Source: Candidatus Babelota bacterium
GTDB lineage: Bacteria; Babelota; Babeliae; Babelales; JABDEC01
Direction of reading: 5' to 3'
DNA length: 64,000 bases
NCBI GenBank assembly: GCA_013287265.1
Contig: JABDEC010000001.1
Coordinates: forward strand, 1-64,000
Shown piece by piece: positions 34,476-44,353 of the stretch. A model generated the notes under the pieces. That model saw only the letters and a list, made by a program, of their open reading frames with translations. It did no database searches and was not told the DNA's origin. A program made the position numbers and the translations under genes. Positions within the stretch are counted from its first letter, which is position 1. Each line of letters begins with the position of its first letter.

Positions 34476-35534
34476 TTATTCTTCTACCTGATTGCCTTTA
34501 GTCTTTAATAATTTTTTTACATCATTTTCTTTTAAGTTCATTCCAAATGATAAACCAAAAGATTTTAATGCATCTTTAACTTCACGAAGAGATTTTCTGC
34601 CAAAATTTTTAATTTTCAGAGCTTCATCTTCATTTAAATTAACTAAATCAATAATTTTCTTTTTTCCAGCGCTCACTAAACAATTATGCGCTCTTGCTGA
34701 AAGTTCCAATTCTTCAATTGGTTTCATTAATTCATCAATCTGAACGCCATCAAGTCCAAGTTCCTGATTTTCTTCCCGTTTTTCTTCAACTTCTTCTTTA
34801 GCGGCAGAAATTTCATTAAAAGCAATTTCAGGTGCCGCCAAAAAATGCTCTAATTGAGTTCTTAAAACTGAAACGCAATAATGTAAAACATCAGAAGGAG
34901 ATTCTGACCCATTTGTATAAATGCTTAATGTTAATTTATCGTAGTCAATATCTTTTCCGACACGGGTTTTTTCAACGTCAAAATTTACCTTAGTTACAGG
35001 AGAAAACATTGCATCAAGATAAATTCTATTGTCATCTTGCAATACAGTTCCGATTGGCCATTGCGCAGCTTGATATCCTCTTCCAGTAGAAACGAAAAAT
35101 TCAATTTCAAGTTCACTTCCAGGAGAAATATGAGCTATAACATGATCTTTATTTACTAATTCTAGATGTTCATCAGCCTTAATATCAGCTACTTTTGCAA
35201 CAGCATCACCTTTAACATGCAAACGCATCTTTCCGGTTTTGCCTTCTTTATTTTTTATAACGATTTCTTTTATATTTAATAAAATTTGCATTACATCTTC
35301 AACGATGCCAGGTAAAGTAGAAAATTCATTATTAACTCCCTTTATTATAACAGAAGTTACTGCTGAACCTTCAACTGCAGCAAGCAAAACTCTTCTTATT
35401 GCATTACCTAAAGTAATCCCAAAACCTGGTTCTAAGGGCTGGGCAACAAATTCACCAAAAGTGTCGCCTAAGTTCTTTCTATTCCATTTTACTTGAGGAA
35501 TAGTTAATGGTTTATACTCCAATTTAGTATTCAT
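34476..35534 (-). CDS. rpoA: RNA polymerase subunit alpha
   Basis: 352 residues. The N-terminal assembly domain (about 1-240) has EPGFGITLGNAIRRVLL. The C-terminal DNA-contact domain has ELSARAHNCLVSAG and KNFGRKSLREVKDAL. The linker (about 240-270) is longer and Glu-rich, which makes the protein about 20 residues longer than E. coli alpha. It nucleates core polymerase assembly. Confidence 0.97.
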   Translation of the reverse strand: MNTKLEYKPLTIPQVKWNRKNLGDTFGEFVAQPLEPGFGITLGNAIRRVLLAAVEGSAVTSVIIKGVNNEFSTLPGIVEDVMQILLNIKEIVIKNKEGKTGKMRLHVKGDAVAKVADIKADEHLELVNKDHVIAHISPGSELEIEFFVSTGRGYQAAQWPIGTVLQDDNRIYLDAMFSPVTKVNFDVEKTRVGKDIDYDKLTLSIYTNGSESPSDVLHYCVSVLRTQLEHFLAAPEIAFNEISAAKEEVEEKREENQELGLDGVQIDELMKPIEELELSARAHNCLVSAGKKKIIDLVNLNEDEALKIKNFGRKSLREVKDALKSFGLSFGMNLKENDVKKLLKTKGNQVEE

Positions 35535-35591
35535 CTAATCTCCTGACCTCGACCGATAATAAAATAAATACACACAGCAAAAGCCCTCATA

Positions 35592-36152
35592 CTACTTGGA
35601 ATACAATTCAACAATCAAATGTTCTTCAATTGGAGCCTGAACATCAGAACGAATTGGAAGTCTTAAAACTTTTCCACTTCTTTCTTTTTTATTTAATTCA
35701 AGCCATTCCGGAACTTTGATTGCAATGTTCAACCTTTTATCAATTACCTGTTCTAAAAATTTTTCTTTTTTTTGAACATTTTCCATAAGAGAAATTTCAT
35801 CATCAATTGTCACTAAATATGATGGCGAATGAACTTTTTTTCCATTTACTAAAACATGACCATGAACAATTATTTGTCTGGATTGAGCTCTTGAAATAGA
35901 AAGCTTTAATCTATAAACTACATTATCCAAACGTCTTTCTAATAAACTTAAAAGAGTTTCACCAGTAGCACCTTTAGATTTAATTGCTTTATCAAAAAAA
36001 CGCTTAAATTGTCTTTCTTTCATGCCATACATTTCTTTAACTTTTTGTTTTTCAAAAAGTTGAGTTCCGAATTCAGACATTTTTTTTGCAGGTTGTTTTC
36101 CCGCAGTCTGTTTTTTATCCGAAGCTTCTTTATTTGTATTATTTCTTTTCAT
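35592..36152 (-). CDS. rpsD: 30S ribosomal protein S4, N-terminally shortened
   Basis: 186 residues. The S4 core (QLFEKQKVKEMYGMKERQF to the C-terminal EHLIVELYSK) is intact with the S4 RNA-binding domain. The usual first 45 or so residues (R-x-x-GP-x-x-K-x-x-RREG...) are missing and a short Lys/Thr-rich stretch of about 25 residues stands in their place. Only 33 bases separate it from rpsK, so no longer start is hidden upstream. Confidence 0.95.
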   Translation of the reverse strand: MKRNNTNKEASDKKQTAGKQPAKKMSEFGTQLFEKQKVKEMYGMKERQFKRFFDKAIKSKGATGETLLSLLERRLDNVVYRLKLSISRAQSRQIIVHGHVLVNGKKVHSPSYLVTIDDEISLMENVQKKEKFLEQVIDKRLNIAIKVPEWLELNKKERSGKVLRLPIRSDVQAPIEEHLIVELYSK

Positions 36153-36185
36153 AGCAGATAACCTTAATAATTATAGATATACAAA

Positions 36186-36569
36186 TTAAACTCTACGCTT
36201 CTTAGGCGCTCTTGTACCATTATGCGGTAGAGGAGTAACATCACGAAGAATTGTAATGTTTATTCCTGATGACTGTAATGATCTTACAACAGAATCTCTG
36301 CCAGATCCCGGACCCTGCAAATTTACCTCAACATTCTTAATGCCCAAATTTGCCATTTCACGTGCTAATGTCGAACCAACTTGCATCGCTGCAAAAGGCG
36401 TTCCCTTTCTAGCACCTTTGAAACCCAATCTGCCTGCACTTCCAGTTAACAATACTTCGCCATTTTCGGCAGTAATTGAAACTAAAGTATTATTAAAAGT
36501 CGATTTAACATGGGCCACCGCAGTCTCTACGTGACGTTTAACTTTTTTAGCTTTCTTTTTGTATGCCAT
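36186..36569 (-). CDS. rpsK: 30S ribosomal protein S11
   Basis: 127 residues from ATG 36569; AAGGAAGA upstream decides this start over a TTG three codons earlier. HVKSTFNNTLVSIT and GPGSGRDSVVRSLQSSGI are S11 signatures, and the C terminus is the usual PLPHNGTRAPKKRRV. Binds 16S rRNA in the platform. Confidence 0.97.
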   Translation of the reverse strand: MAYKKKAKKVKRHVETAVAHVKSTFNNTLVSITAENGEVLLTGSAGRLGFKGARKGTPFAAMQVGSTLAREMANLGIKNVEVNLQGPGSGRDSVVRSLQSSGINITILRDVTPLPHNGTRAPKKRRV

Positions 36570-36607
36570 TGAATGCAATCTTCCTTACAAATTTATTAAT
36601 CTGCTAT

Positions 36608-36997
36608 CTATTTCTTAGTAACTTTTTTCTTTAATGCTATTGCTGAACCAGCTTTACGTGGACCCTTTCTGGTACGTGCATTTGTTTTAGTTCTTTGCCC
36701 CCTAACTGGCAATCCTTTTTTGTGTCTCAATCCACGATAACAACCAATTTCCTGCAAACGTTTAATATTTAAAGTAATTTCTTTACGTAAATCACCTTCA
36801 GTTAAATACTTATTGTTAATTTCCTGCTGAATAGATTTTATTTCGTCATTTGTTAAATCTTTTGCACGCTTATCAAAATTAATTCTTAATAAATTTAATA
36901 TGTCCTGAGAAGTTTTTAAACCAATCCCATACACATAGGTTAAAGCATATTCTATTCTTTTATTATCAGGTAAATTTATTCCTGAAATTCTTGCCAT
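36608..36997 (-). CDS. rpsM: 30S ribosomal protein S13
   Basis: 129 residues. Starts [19 protein letters not shown] and has [24 protein letters not shown] with a basic C-terminal tail that contacts the tRNAs. Forms the head bridge with the 50S. Normal length. Confidence 0.97.
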   Translation of the reverse strand: MARISGINLPDNKRIEYALTYVYGIGLKTSQDILNLLRINFDKRAKDLTNDEIKSIQQEINNKYLTEGDLRKEITLNIKRLQEIGCYRGLRHKKGLPVRGQRTKTNARTRKGPRKAGSAIALKKKVTKK

Positions 36998-37022
36998 ATC
37001 ATTTTTCCTTTAAATTTATTAA

Positions 37023-37139
37023 TTAACCTTGACGCTGTTTATGTCTCGGATTTTTTTCACAAATTATTCGCACTATTCCAGCACGCTTAATTATTTTACA
37101 TCCATCACAAATAGGCTTAATTGATGTTCTAACTTTCAT
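37023..37139 (-). CDS. rpmJ: 50S ribosomal protein L36
   Basis: 38 residues. It opens [19 protein letters not shown] and ends [15 protein letters not shown]. The CDGC pair, the later Cys and the His make the zinc-binding (C+) form. It lies between infA and rpsM, the common order. Confidence 0.97.
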   Translation of the reverse strand: MKVRTSIKPICDGCKIIKRAGIVRIICEKNPRHKQRQG

Positions 37140-37154
37140 ATTTTTTCCTATTGA

Positions 37155-37379
37155 TCAACTTTTAAAACGTCGAATTATTCTTCCTCTGGACAAATCGTAT
37201 AAAGATAATTCTAAAACAACTTTATCACCTGGCAAAATTCTAATGTAATTCATGCGCATTTTTCCAGAAACATGCGCCAATACATTATTTCCACCTTCAA
37301 TTTCAACTTTAAACATTGCATTAGGCAATGTTTCCTTAACTATTCCTTCAACTTGTAATACGTCTTCCTTTTTCTTCAT
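37155..37379 (-). CDS. infA: Translation initiation factor IF-1
   Basis: 74 residues, a single OB fold. [21 protein letters not shown] and [19 protein letters not shown] are IF-1 signatures. It blocks the A site during initiation. It overlaps the end of map by 4 bp (ATGA), implying coupling. Confidence 0.97.
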   Translation of the reverse strand: MKKKEDVLQVEGIVKETLPNAMFKVEIEGGNNVLAHVSGKMRMNYIRILPGDKVVLELSLYDLSRGRIIRRFKS

Positions 37380-38146
37380 ATAACTCTCTCATTTAAATTT
37401 AATCTAGTAAGAATTTTTGGACCACTATCAGTAATTGCAATCGTGTCTTCAACGTGAGCAGCCAAGCTTTTATCTTTCGTTTTAACCGTCCAACCATCTC
37501 TATCTATAAACACATCATAATCACCGAGTGTAACCATTGGTTCAATCGCAAATGTCATTCCTGAAATTAAAACAGGGCCTTTGCCAGGCCTACCATAATT
37601 TAATATTTCAGGTTCTTCATGCATATTTTTACCAATTCCATGTCCAGCAAAATCTCTCACAACACCATATCCATGATTTTCTATTTCCTGCTGAATCGCA
37701 GCAGAAATATCAGACAATCTATTACCCACTCTAGCTTTACTGATACCTTTATCTAAAGCTTTCTGCGTAACTTCAACTAATTTTTTTGCTTCCAATGATA
37801 CATCTCCGATAAAATAACAACGTGCCATATCAGCGCAATAACCATTCCATGATGCGCATACATCAATTTTTACCAAATCTCCATCAGCCAAAATTTTTGT
37901 TTCATCGGGTATACCATGCACAACTTCATCATTTATTGAAACGCACGTTGCATATTTATAACCTTTATAACCTTTGGCCTTAGAAATTAAATTATTTTTT
38001 TTCAATTCATTTTCAATCCATGAATCGATTTCTAAAGTACTAATGCCCGGCTTTAATATCTCGCTAACTTTGAGCAAAATTTCCGCCAATAACGAACCGG
38101 CCTTTTCCATTTTTTGAATTGAACTTTTATTCTTAATATTTATCAT
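37376..38146 (-). CDS. map: Methionine aminopeptidase, type I
   Basis: 256 residues. Metal ligands are in [19 protein letters not shown], the [10 protein letters not shown] His site, FAIEPMV and [10 protein letters not shown]. It removes the initiator Met from new proteins. Overlaps adk by 4 bp and infA by 4 bp. No N-terminal SH3 or zinc extension. Confidence 0.96.
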   Translation of the reverse strand: MINIKNKSSIQKMEKAGSLLAEILLKVSEILKPGISTLEIDSWIENELKKNNLISKAKGYKGYKYATCVSINDEVVHGIPDETKILADGDLVKIDVCASWNGYCADMARCYFIGDVSLEAKKLVEVTQKALDKGISKARVGNRLSDISAAIQQEIENHGYGVVRDFAGHGIGKNMHEEPEILNYGRPGKGPVLISGMTFAIEPMVTLGDYDVFIDRDGWTVKTKDKSLAAHVEDTIAITDSGPKILTRLNLNERVI

Positions 38147-38811
38147 TTTAAATTAATTAATTTTTTAAAATCTTCAAAAACTTCATCAAGATTTTTTTCA
38201 ACATTCAAGTCTAAAATCTTTTGATTTTTTGAATAATATTTCAACAATTCATTTTCATGTTCATTATAAACTGCTAATCTCTCTTTAATAGATTGCTCAT
38301 TGTCATCTTGTCTTTTAATTAATTTACATGAGCATTTATCGCAAACATTAATATCTTTTGGAGCAAGCGCTTTGGTCATTGTTGAATAAACAGCCTGACA
38401 CTTACTATTACCGCATATCAATCTGGAAGTTAATCGTGAAATGACTGTTTTTTCCGGTATAATCAATTTTACAACATTGATTTTTGAACCAGGAAATTTT
38501 TCTTTGAGTAAATCATCGATAGCCTTAGCTTGAATCACTGTACGAGGAAAACCGTCCAAGATTATCGTTCTATTGCTATCGTAATTTTTAATTAGCCAAT
38601 CAGAGACCATTTCAGTTATAACATCATCAGGTACAAGTTTACCAGATTTTATGATAAAATCTATTTTTTTACCTATGTCAGTTTGATTGGCAATATGCAT
38701 TCTGCATAAATTACCAGTGGATAATTGCTGCCAACCTAATTTCTCAACGCATAATTTAGATAATGAACCTTTTCCAACTCCCGGCGGCCCCAAGAAAACA
38801 TAGATATTCAT
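38143..38811 (-). CDS. adk: Adenylate kinase
   Basis: 222 residues. The P-loop GPPGVGKGS (usually GPPGAGKGT), LDGFPRT and a zinc lid with CGNSKC and CDKC are visible. It balances AMP, ADP and ATP. Ends one base before secY's stop region, so it is part of the same transcript. Confidence 0.95.
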   Translation of the reverse strand: MNIYVFLGPPGVGKGSLSKLCVEKLGWQQLSTGNLCRMHIANQTDIGKKIDFIIKSGKLVPDDVITEMVSDWLIKNYDSNRTIILDGFPRTVIQAKAIDDLLKEKFPGSKINVVKLIIPEKTVISRLTSRLICGNSKCQAVYSTMTKALAPKDINVCDKCSCKLIKRQDDNEQSIKERLAVYNEHENELLKYYSKNQKILDLNVEKNLDEVFEDFKKLINLK

Positions 38812-40125
38812 TTAACGCGCCAATCTGCCTTTCATTTTACCAGTTGATAAAAAACCTTCATATCTATGCTCGATCAAATATGACTCGATTTGTGAAGCTG
38901 TTTCCAAGGCCACACCAACACAAATCAAAAGAGCAGTACCACCAAGATAGAAAGGCATATTTATTGCTACAGTTAATATATTTGGCAAAATTGACAGTGT
39001 AGCAAGATAAATTGCACCAACCAAACCGATTCTAGTTAAAATATAATCAAAGAATTCAGCAGTCTTTTTACCAGGTCTTATTCCAGGTATGAAACCACCA
39101 TTTTTTTTCATATTTTCGGCCAATTCATCGGGATTAAAAATCAAAGCTGTGTAAAGATATGTAAAAGCAATAATTAAAACAAATTCAAGAGAATTAAATA
39201 ATGCTCCACCAATTGAAAACCATTCAGAAAGAAATTTCAAAGATGGATATCTTGCTGATAGCATACCAATTACCGTCATTGGAATTTGCAAAATTGATGA
39301 TGCAAAAATAACTGGCATAACACCAGCAGTGTTAATTTTAAATGGAATGTAAGAACTTTGTCCGCCATATATTTTATTGCCAATAATTCTTCTGGCATAT
39401 TGGACAGGAATTTTTCTTTCACCTTTTTCAAGGAAAACAACGCAAGCAACAACCGCAAGAAATATAACTAGAATCAATATAGCCGTTATAGGACTAATTG
39501 TTCCCATATCAATATATCGCAATGTTCTCATGATATAATCGGGAAATCTTGCAACAATTCCGGCAAATATTATCATCGATGCGCCATTGCCAATTCCATA
39601 TAATGAAATTTGCTCGCCCAGCCACATAACAAATAAAGCACCTGCTGTAAGTGAAATTACAAAAGTAATTCTAAAAGCCCAACCTGGTGTTAAGACTAAT
39701 CCCTGACTTTCTAAAAAGAAAGCATATGAGAAGCTATAAAAAATACTTAAACCTAAAGTCAAATAACGCGTATATTGATTTATAACTTTTCTTCCATATT
39801 CACCTTCTTTCATCAACGCCTCTAACGCAGGTACAGACATACCTAGTAACTGCATCATTATTGACGCCGTGATATAAGGCGAAATTCCTAGAGAAAATAA
39901 GGTACATTTACCTAAAGCAGAACCTGAAAAAGTATCTAAATAACTAAACAATGATCCAAGATTTGTAGCCTGCTTCATGTATTCACCGAGTAATGGCACG
40001 TTAACACCAATTACTGGGACATAAGTACCTAAACGGTCAATTATCAAAACACCTAATGTAAAAAATAATTTTTTTCTTAATTCAGAAATCAAAAAAATAT
40101 TTTTAAAGCTTTTTAATAATATCAA
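38812..40125 (-). CDS. secY: Protein translocase subunit SecY
   Basis: 437 residues with ten predicted membrane helices. Signatures are DRLGTYVPVIGV near the start, the plug region FSYLDTFSGSALG and PGIRPGKKTAEFFDYILTRIGLVGA. It forms the Sec channel used by the many signal-peptide proteins in this window. Intact. Confidence 0.96.
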   Translation of the reverse strand: MILLKSFKNIFLISELRKKLFFTLGVLIIDRLGTYVPVIGVNVPLLGEYMKQATNLGSLFSYLDTFSGSALGKCTLFSLGISPYITASIMMQLLGMSVPALEALMKEGEYGRKVINQYTRYLTLGLSIFYSFSYAFFLESQGLVLTPGWAFRITFVISLTAGALFVMWLGEQISLYGIGNGASMIIFAGIVARFPDYIMRTLRYIDMGTISPITAILILVIFLAVVACVVFLEKGERKIPVQYARRIIGNKIYGGQSSYIPFKINTAGVMPVIFASSILQIPMTVIGMLSARYPSLKFLSEWFSIGGALFNSLEFVLIIAFTYLYTALIFNPDELAENMKKNGGFIPGIRPGKKTAEFFDYILTRIGLVGAIYLATLSILPNILTVAINMPFYLGGTALLICVGVALETASQIESYLIEHRYEGFLSTGKMKGRLAR

Positions 40126-40126
40126 C

Positions 40127-40573
40127 TTAGCTCTCCTTAATCAAAGTAGCTTTACCACCAACCTTGTTGATTGCCTCCATAGCATTTTTACTAAATGCAT
40201 CTGCCGATATAATAAATTTTTTTGAAAGTTTTTCGCTGCCTAAAACTTTTAATAATGTATTACTCTTGCCTTTAATTAGTCCTTTTTCTATTAAATTTTC
40301 TTTAGAAATAACATCATTATCATTAAATACGTTTGATAATTGATCTAAGCTAACAATTTCAAATACTTTTCTAAATCTGGTATTATTGAATCCTCTTTTA
40401 GGCAATCTTCTTGATAAAGGCATTTGCCCGCCTTCAAAAAAAGGACCCTTCCATCCACCGGATCTTGCAATCTGACCTTTATTACCCTTAGTAGATGTAC
40501 CACCTCTGCTTCCACCTCTACCAATTCTTTTTCTCTTTTTTGTAATCTTTGATAATTTATTAAGCTGAAACAT
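40127..40573 (-). CDS. rplO: 50S ribosomal protein L15
   Basis: 148 residues. The GRGGSRGGTSTKGNKGQ region and FEGGQMPLSRRLPKRGF are typical. It overlaps rpsE by 14 bp, and the rpmD (L30) gene that often sits between them is absent. Confidence 0.96.
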   Translation of the reverse strand: MFQLNKLSKITKKRKRIGRGGSRGGTSTKGNKGQIARSGGWKGPFFEGGQMPLSRRLPKRGFNNTRFRKVFEIVSLDQLSNVFNDNDVISKENLIEKGLIKGKSNTLLKVLGSEKLSKKFIISADAFSKNAMEAINKVGGKATLIKES

Positions 40574-41063
40574 TTGATGACCCTTGTAACAATTGTTCTA
40601 AAGTCTTTCCTCTTAATTTTGCAATCTGACTAGCTGAACGTAATTTAGCCAATGCATTTAAAGTTGCTTTTGCAACATTTTGTTGATTTGCTGATCCCAA
40701 AGATTTAGCGAGAATATCTCTCACGCCAACAGCCTCAACAATAGCCCTTACAGGTCCACCGGCAATTACACCAGTACCTTTTGATGCTGATCTTAAAATA
40801 ACTTTGCTGGAACCATGTTTGCCAATTACCGGAAATGGAATTGTAGATCCTCGCAAATTAACATTAATCATCTTTTTTCTGGCTCTTGCAGTTGCCTTAG
40901 CAATAGCAGAAGAAACTTCGCGACTCTTACCTAAGCCAAATCCAATTTTTCCATGTTTATCACCAGAAACAACAAATGCAGAAAAAGTAAATCTTTTTCC
41001 ACCTTTTGTTACTTTAGTAACACGTCTAACACTTACAACTGTATCAACTATATTATTTTCCAT
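40560..41063 (-). CDS. rpsE: 30S ribosomal protein S5
   Basis: 167 residues. RRVTKVTKGGKRFTFSAFVV, the GFGLGKSREV loop and VIAGGPVRAIVEAVGVRDI are S5 signatures. It affects decoding accuracy and mRNA entry. Confidence 0.97.
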   Translation of the reverse strand: MENNIVDTVVSVRRVTKVTKGGKRFTFSAFVVSGDKHGKIGFGLGKSREVSSAIAKATARARKKMINVNLRGSTIPFPVIGKHGSSKVILRSASKGTGVIAGGPVRAIVEAVGVRDILAKSLGSANQQNVAKATLNALAKLRSASQIAKLRGKTLEQLLQGSSNVSA

Positions 41064-41081
41064 AAAATAAAATGCCTTTAC

Positions 41082-41438
41082 CTAAATATTTAAGCCACCT
41101 TCTCTAAGACCTTCAGCAAAATTTTTAACTCTGCCATGATAAATAAAATTACCCTTATCAAATTTTGCTGCTTTTACGCCTTTTTCAAGACTTCTTTTTG
41201 CTAATTCTTTTCCAATGGCCTTTGCTTGTTCTTTTTTATCACCTTTTAATTTATCTAATTCCAAAGTTGAACAACTAGCCAAAGTAATTCCAGATTTATC
41301 ATCAATTAATTGACCATAAAAATGCTTCAGACTTCTAAAAACTGAAATCCTTGGCAAACTCTGATTTTGCGATAAATGCTTTCTTGTTCTTAATTTTCTA
41401 CGCGCTTTTCGTTGCTTATTTTTTCTAATTAAAGACAC
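41082..41438 (-). CDS. rplR: 50S ribosomal protein L18
   Basis: 118 residues. An N-terminal Arg/Lys-rich region precedes RISVFRSLKHFYGQLIDD, and the C terminus is FIYHGRVKNFAEGLREGGL. It binds 5S rRNA with L5. Normal length. Confidence 0.97.
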   Translation of the reverse strand: MSLIRKNKQRKARRKLRTRKHLSQNQSLPRISVFRSLKHFYGQLIDDKSGITLASCSTLELDKLKGDKKEQAKAIGKELAKRSLEKGVKAAKFDKGNFIYHGRVKNFAEGLREGGLNI

Positions 41439-41462
41439 TTTTAATCCTTTAAATTTAATTAA

Positions 41463-42002
41463 TTAGGCTGCTGCTTTAGTTTTACCAGCTTTACGTCTAA
41501 TTCTTTCACCTTCCATCTTGATTCCAGTACCTTTATAAGGTTCAGGCGGACGTAGTGCTTTGATGTCTGCACAAAATTGTCCCAACTGCTCTTTATCCGC
41601 TGATTTTAAAGTCAAAATTTGACCTGTTTTATCAACTTCAAAAGTAACACCCTTAGGAAGATTTTTTTCAATTTTATGACTAAATCCCAATGAAAATTTT
41701 ATCTTGCTACCAGCTAATTCAGCTTTAAAACCCAAACCAACAATTTGCATCTTTCTTTCAAATAATTGATTGATACCTTTTAGCTCATTCGCTAATAAAG
41801 CTCTATGCAAACCCCAAAATTTTCTCTTATCTTTTCCATTTTTCAACTTAAGAAATAATTCTTGATTAACAACTTCAGGTATTATAAATTCCGGTAACGT
41901 ATAAACTCCGGTTCCATTTTTTCCCTTGTAGTGAACATCCTGTCCCTTAATTTCGACTTGCAGATTTTGAAGGGAAATTGGTTTTTTTCCTATTTTAGAC
42001 AT
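41463..42002 (-). CDS. rplF: 50S ribosomal protein L6
   Basis: 179 residues from ATG 42002 (MSKIGKKPI); a TTG three codons upstream is less likely. LRPPEPYKGTGIKMEGE and IRRKAGKTKAAA at the end are L6 hallmarks. It stands near the factor-binding site. Confidence 0.96.
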   Translation of the reverse strand: MSKIGKKPISLQNLQVEIKGQDVHYKGKNGTGVYTLPEFIIPEVVNQELFLKLKNGKDKRKFWGLHRALLANELKGINQLFERKMQIVGLGFKAELAGSKIKFSLGFSHKIEKNLPKGVTFEVDKTGQILTLKSADKEQLGQFCADIKALRPPEPYKGTGIKMEGERIRRKAGKTKAAA

Positions 42003-42014
42003 AATCAACAACCT

Positions 42015-42410
42015 TTACCAAACCGTACAAATAATTTCACCACCAACTGATAATTCACGTGCTGCTTTATCTGTTATAATTCCCTTACTTGTAGTTAAAA
42101 CAGAAATCCCTAATTTTCCAATTACAGGTTTAATTGTTTTTGCACCTGAATATTGTCTTTTTCCAGGCTTACTAATTCTCTTAATTTCATGAATTACTGA
42201 TTCGCCACTAACGTACTTTAAAAATACTTTCAATTCTTTCTTAACAGAATCTGTATCTTCAACTACAACATCTTTGATGTAGCCTTCACTTTTCAACAAA
42301 GAAGCTATTTCAAATCTAATATTGGAAAATGGCGCATTCACTGTTCTTTTGGATGCCATAATTCCATTTCTTATAATTGATAAAAAATCACCTATTGAAT
42401 CTGTAGACAT
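42015..42410 (-). CDS. rpsH: 30S ribosomal protein S8
   Basis: 131 residues. Starts with DSIGDFLSIIRNGIMA, and the C-terminal SVLTTSKGIITDKAARE...GGEIICTVW is the S8 signature. In many bacteria S8 also represses the spc operon; no regulatory stem was searched for. Confidence 0.97.
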   Translation of the reverse strand: MSTDSIGDFLSIIRNGIMASKRTVNAPFSNIRFEIASLLKSEGYIKDVVVEDTDSVKKELKVFLKYVSGESVIHEIKRISKPGKRQYSGAKTIKPVIGKLGISVLTTSKGIITDKAARELSVGGEIICTVW

Positions 42411-42419
42411 CTTATTTCC

Positions 42420-42605
42420 TTACCAGCTAGTTTTTTTAACACCAGGAAGCAAGCCTTCCAAAGCATATTTTCTAAAACAAAGACGACATAATCTAAACAA
42501 TCTCATAAATCCGCGTGGTCTTCCGCATAATCCACATCGATTTCTTTTTCGGACCGCAAATTTTGGAGTTCTATTAGCTTTTTCTATTAAAGCTTTTCTT
42601 GCCAT
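42420..42605 (-). CDS. rpsN: 30S ribosomal protein S14 (zinc type)
   Basis: 61 residues, the short zinc-binding form. [20 protein letters not shown] gives the CxxC...CxxC site, and the tail is [18 protein letters not shown]. No zinc-free paralogue is seen in this window. Confidence 0.97.
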   Translation of the reverse strand: MARKALIEKANRTPKFAVRKRNRCGLCGRPRGFMRLFRLCRLCFRKYALEGLLPGVKKTSW

Positions 42606-42616
42606 AAATATTCCTC

Positions 42617-43171
42617 TTATTTTTTTTCATTTTTACGGAATGGCATCTTAAATTTTTTTAATAATTCCAGAGCATTATCATCTGTATTTGCAGATGTTTG
42701 TATAGTTACATTTAAACCATAAATTTTATCATATGCGCCGAATTCAATTTCCGGAAATATTATCCATTCTTTAATTCCAATATTATAATTTCCTCTGCCA
42801 TCCATTTTTGTAGGCAAGCCCTGAAAATCTCTTACTGCCGGCAATGCCAAATTTATGAATCTATCTAAGAATTCATACATTTTTTCTTTTCTTAATGTCA
42901 CTCGTACACCAATTGACATATCTTCACGAATCTTAAAACCGGCAATTGATTTTCTTGCCATTGTTTTAACCGGTTTTTGCCCTGCAATTTTTGTAATACC
43001 ATCCATAACAGCTTGTATAGCTTTGCTATCCTCAACTGCTTCTTTTACCCCAACATTTAAAACAATTTTTTTTATTTCGGGGACTTGCATTATATTATTT
43101 AAATTTAAACTTTTCATTAATTGAGGACGAATCTCTTCAAAATAAAGTTGTTGTAAACGCGGTTTATCCAT
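42617..43171 (-). CDS. rplE: 50S ribosomal protein L5
   Basis: 184 residues. [33 protein letters not shown] and the C-terminal LLKKFKMPF are L5 signatures. It holds 5S rRNA in the central protuberance with L18. Confidence 0.97.
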   Translation of the reverse strand: MDKPRLQQLYFEEIRPQLMKSLNLNNIMQVPEIKKIVLNVGVKEAVEDSKAIQAVMDGITKIAGQKPVKTMARKSIAGFKIREDMSIGVRVTLRKEKMYEFLDRFINLALPAVRDFQGLPTKMDGRGNYNIGIKEWIIFPEIEFGAYDKIYGLNVTIQTSANTDDNALELLKKFKMPFRKNEKK

Positions 43172-43187
43172 TAGATTAATCCTTTAA

Positions 43188-43496
43188 TTACATTATTTCG
43201 TTGCAACGTTTGCAAATTAAAGCTTTTTTTTCATTTACTATTTTTGATCCAACCCTTGTTGGCTTCTTACATGAACCACAAATAGGCATTATGTTGGAAA
43301 TATCAATAAAAGATTCGGATTTAACAATAGCAGATGTTTCCCCTTGCTTGCGTGCTTTTCTATGGCGCGTAACAATCGCAACATCTTTTACTTTAACTTT
43401 ACCTTCTTTAGGTAAAATTTCAATAATTGTTCCTTGTTTTCCCTTATTTTTACCGGTTATTACTGCCACCTTATCATTTTTTTTTACTCGCATCAT
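43188..43496 (-). CDS. rplX: 50S ribosomal protein L24
   Basis: 102 residues. The KOW motif (DKVAVITGKNKGKQGTI) is near the start, and a C-terminal zinc ribbon-like part has CGSC and CKRC. It starts with two consecutive ATGs. L24 initiates 50S assembly. Confidence 0.96.
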   Translation of the reverse strand: MMRVKKNDKVAVITGKNKGKQGTIIEILPKEGKVKVKDVAIVTRHRKARKQGETSAIVKSESFIDISNIMPICGSCKKPTRVGSKIVNEKKALICKRCNEIM

Positions 43497-43506
43497 ATTG
43501 AAATCC

Positions 43507-43872
43507 TTAAAGCACTTCCGGTGCTAAAGATATAATTTTTGGGTAACCCTTACTTCTCAATTCCCTGGCAATTGGACCAAATATACGAGAAGCAATAGGC
43601 TCACCATCTTTAATAATTACTGCTGCATTCTGACTGAATCTGATATAACTACCATCTTCACGTCTATATTCTTTTCTAGTTCTTACAATTACCGCATCTA
43701 CCACTTCACCTTTTTTAACCATTCCCCCTGGTATTGCAATTTTAACAGCACATTTTATAACGTCTCCGATATAAGCGTATCTTTTACGTGTGCTTCCTGC
43801 TATATGTATGCATTGCATTAATTTTGCACCAGAATTATCTGCAATTTCTAAATACGATTCTTTTTGAATCAT
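43507..43872 (-). CDS. rplN: 50S ribosomal protein L14
   Basis: 121 residues. [17 protein letters not shown] and the C-terminal [26 protein letters not shown] are L14 hallmarks. Full length. Confidence 0.97.
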   Translation of the reverse strand: MIQKESYLEIADNSGAKLMQCIHIAGSTRKRYAYIGDVIKCAVKIAIPGGMVKKGEVVDAVIVRTRKEYRREDGSYIRFSQNAAVIIKDGEPIASRIFGPIARELRSKGYPKIISLAPEVL

Positions 43873-43886
43873 AATAATTCCTTATC

Positions 43887-44156
43887 TTAATTAGCTTGAG
43901 ATTTAACAACACGATGCAAGTACATATATTTAGTTTTAGAAACTGGTCGACCTTCATAAAATTCAACAATATCGCCAACTTGAGCAGTTCCATTTGCATC
44001 ATGAACTTTATAATTTTTTTGTTTCTTCATCACTTTATCAAAACGTTTATGAATAAAAGCTCTTTCAACTTCTACTACAATTGTTTTATCCATTTTGTCA
44101 GAAACAACTTTACCAATTAAAAAATCTTTTTTTTCATTTTTTGTTGAAAATTCCAT
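43887..44156 (-). CDS. rpsQ: 30S ribosomal protein S17
   Basis: 89 residues, OB fold. GKVVSDKMDKTIVVEVER and GDIVEFYEGRPVSKTK are typical. It starts two bases from the rpmC stop. Confidence 0.97.
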   Translation of the reverse strand: MEFSTKNEKKDFLIGKVVSDKMDKTIVVEVERAFIHKRFDKVMKKQKNYKVHDANGTAQVGDIVEFYEGRPVSKTKYMYLHRVVKSQAN

Positions 44157-44158
44157 TT

Positions 44159-44353
44159 TTATTTACCTAAATTTTTTTGATTTAAATAAGTTAAAGCTCT
44201 AGCTAAATCTTTTTTTAATTTTTTAAACTGAGAATAATCTTTTACATGAGAAGTTGCAGTAGTCAATTTAAGACTAAATAAATCTCTTCTAAAATTTTCA
44301 ACTTTTTCTTTAAGCTGATCAGTATTTAATTTTTTTAATTCATCTTTATTCAT
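44159..44353 (-). CDS. rpmC: 50S ribosomal protein L29
   Basis: 64 residues from ATG 44353 (MNKDELKKL), which overlaps the rplP stop in ATGAATAA; the longer reading frame upstream is out of L29 register. [17 protein letters not shown] is the L29 core. Located at the tunnel exit. Confidence 0.95.
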   Translation of the reverse strand: MNKDELKKLNTDQLKEKVENFRRDLFSLKLTTATSHVKDYSQFKKLKKDLARALTYLNQKNLGK

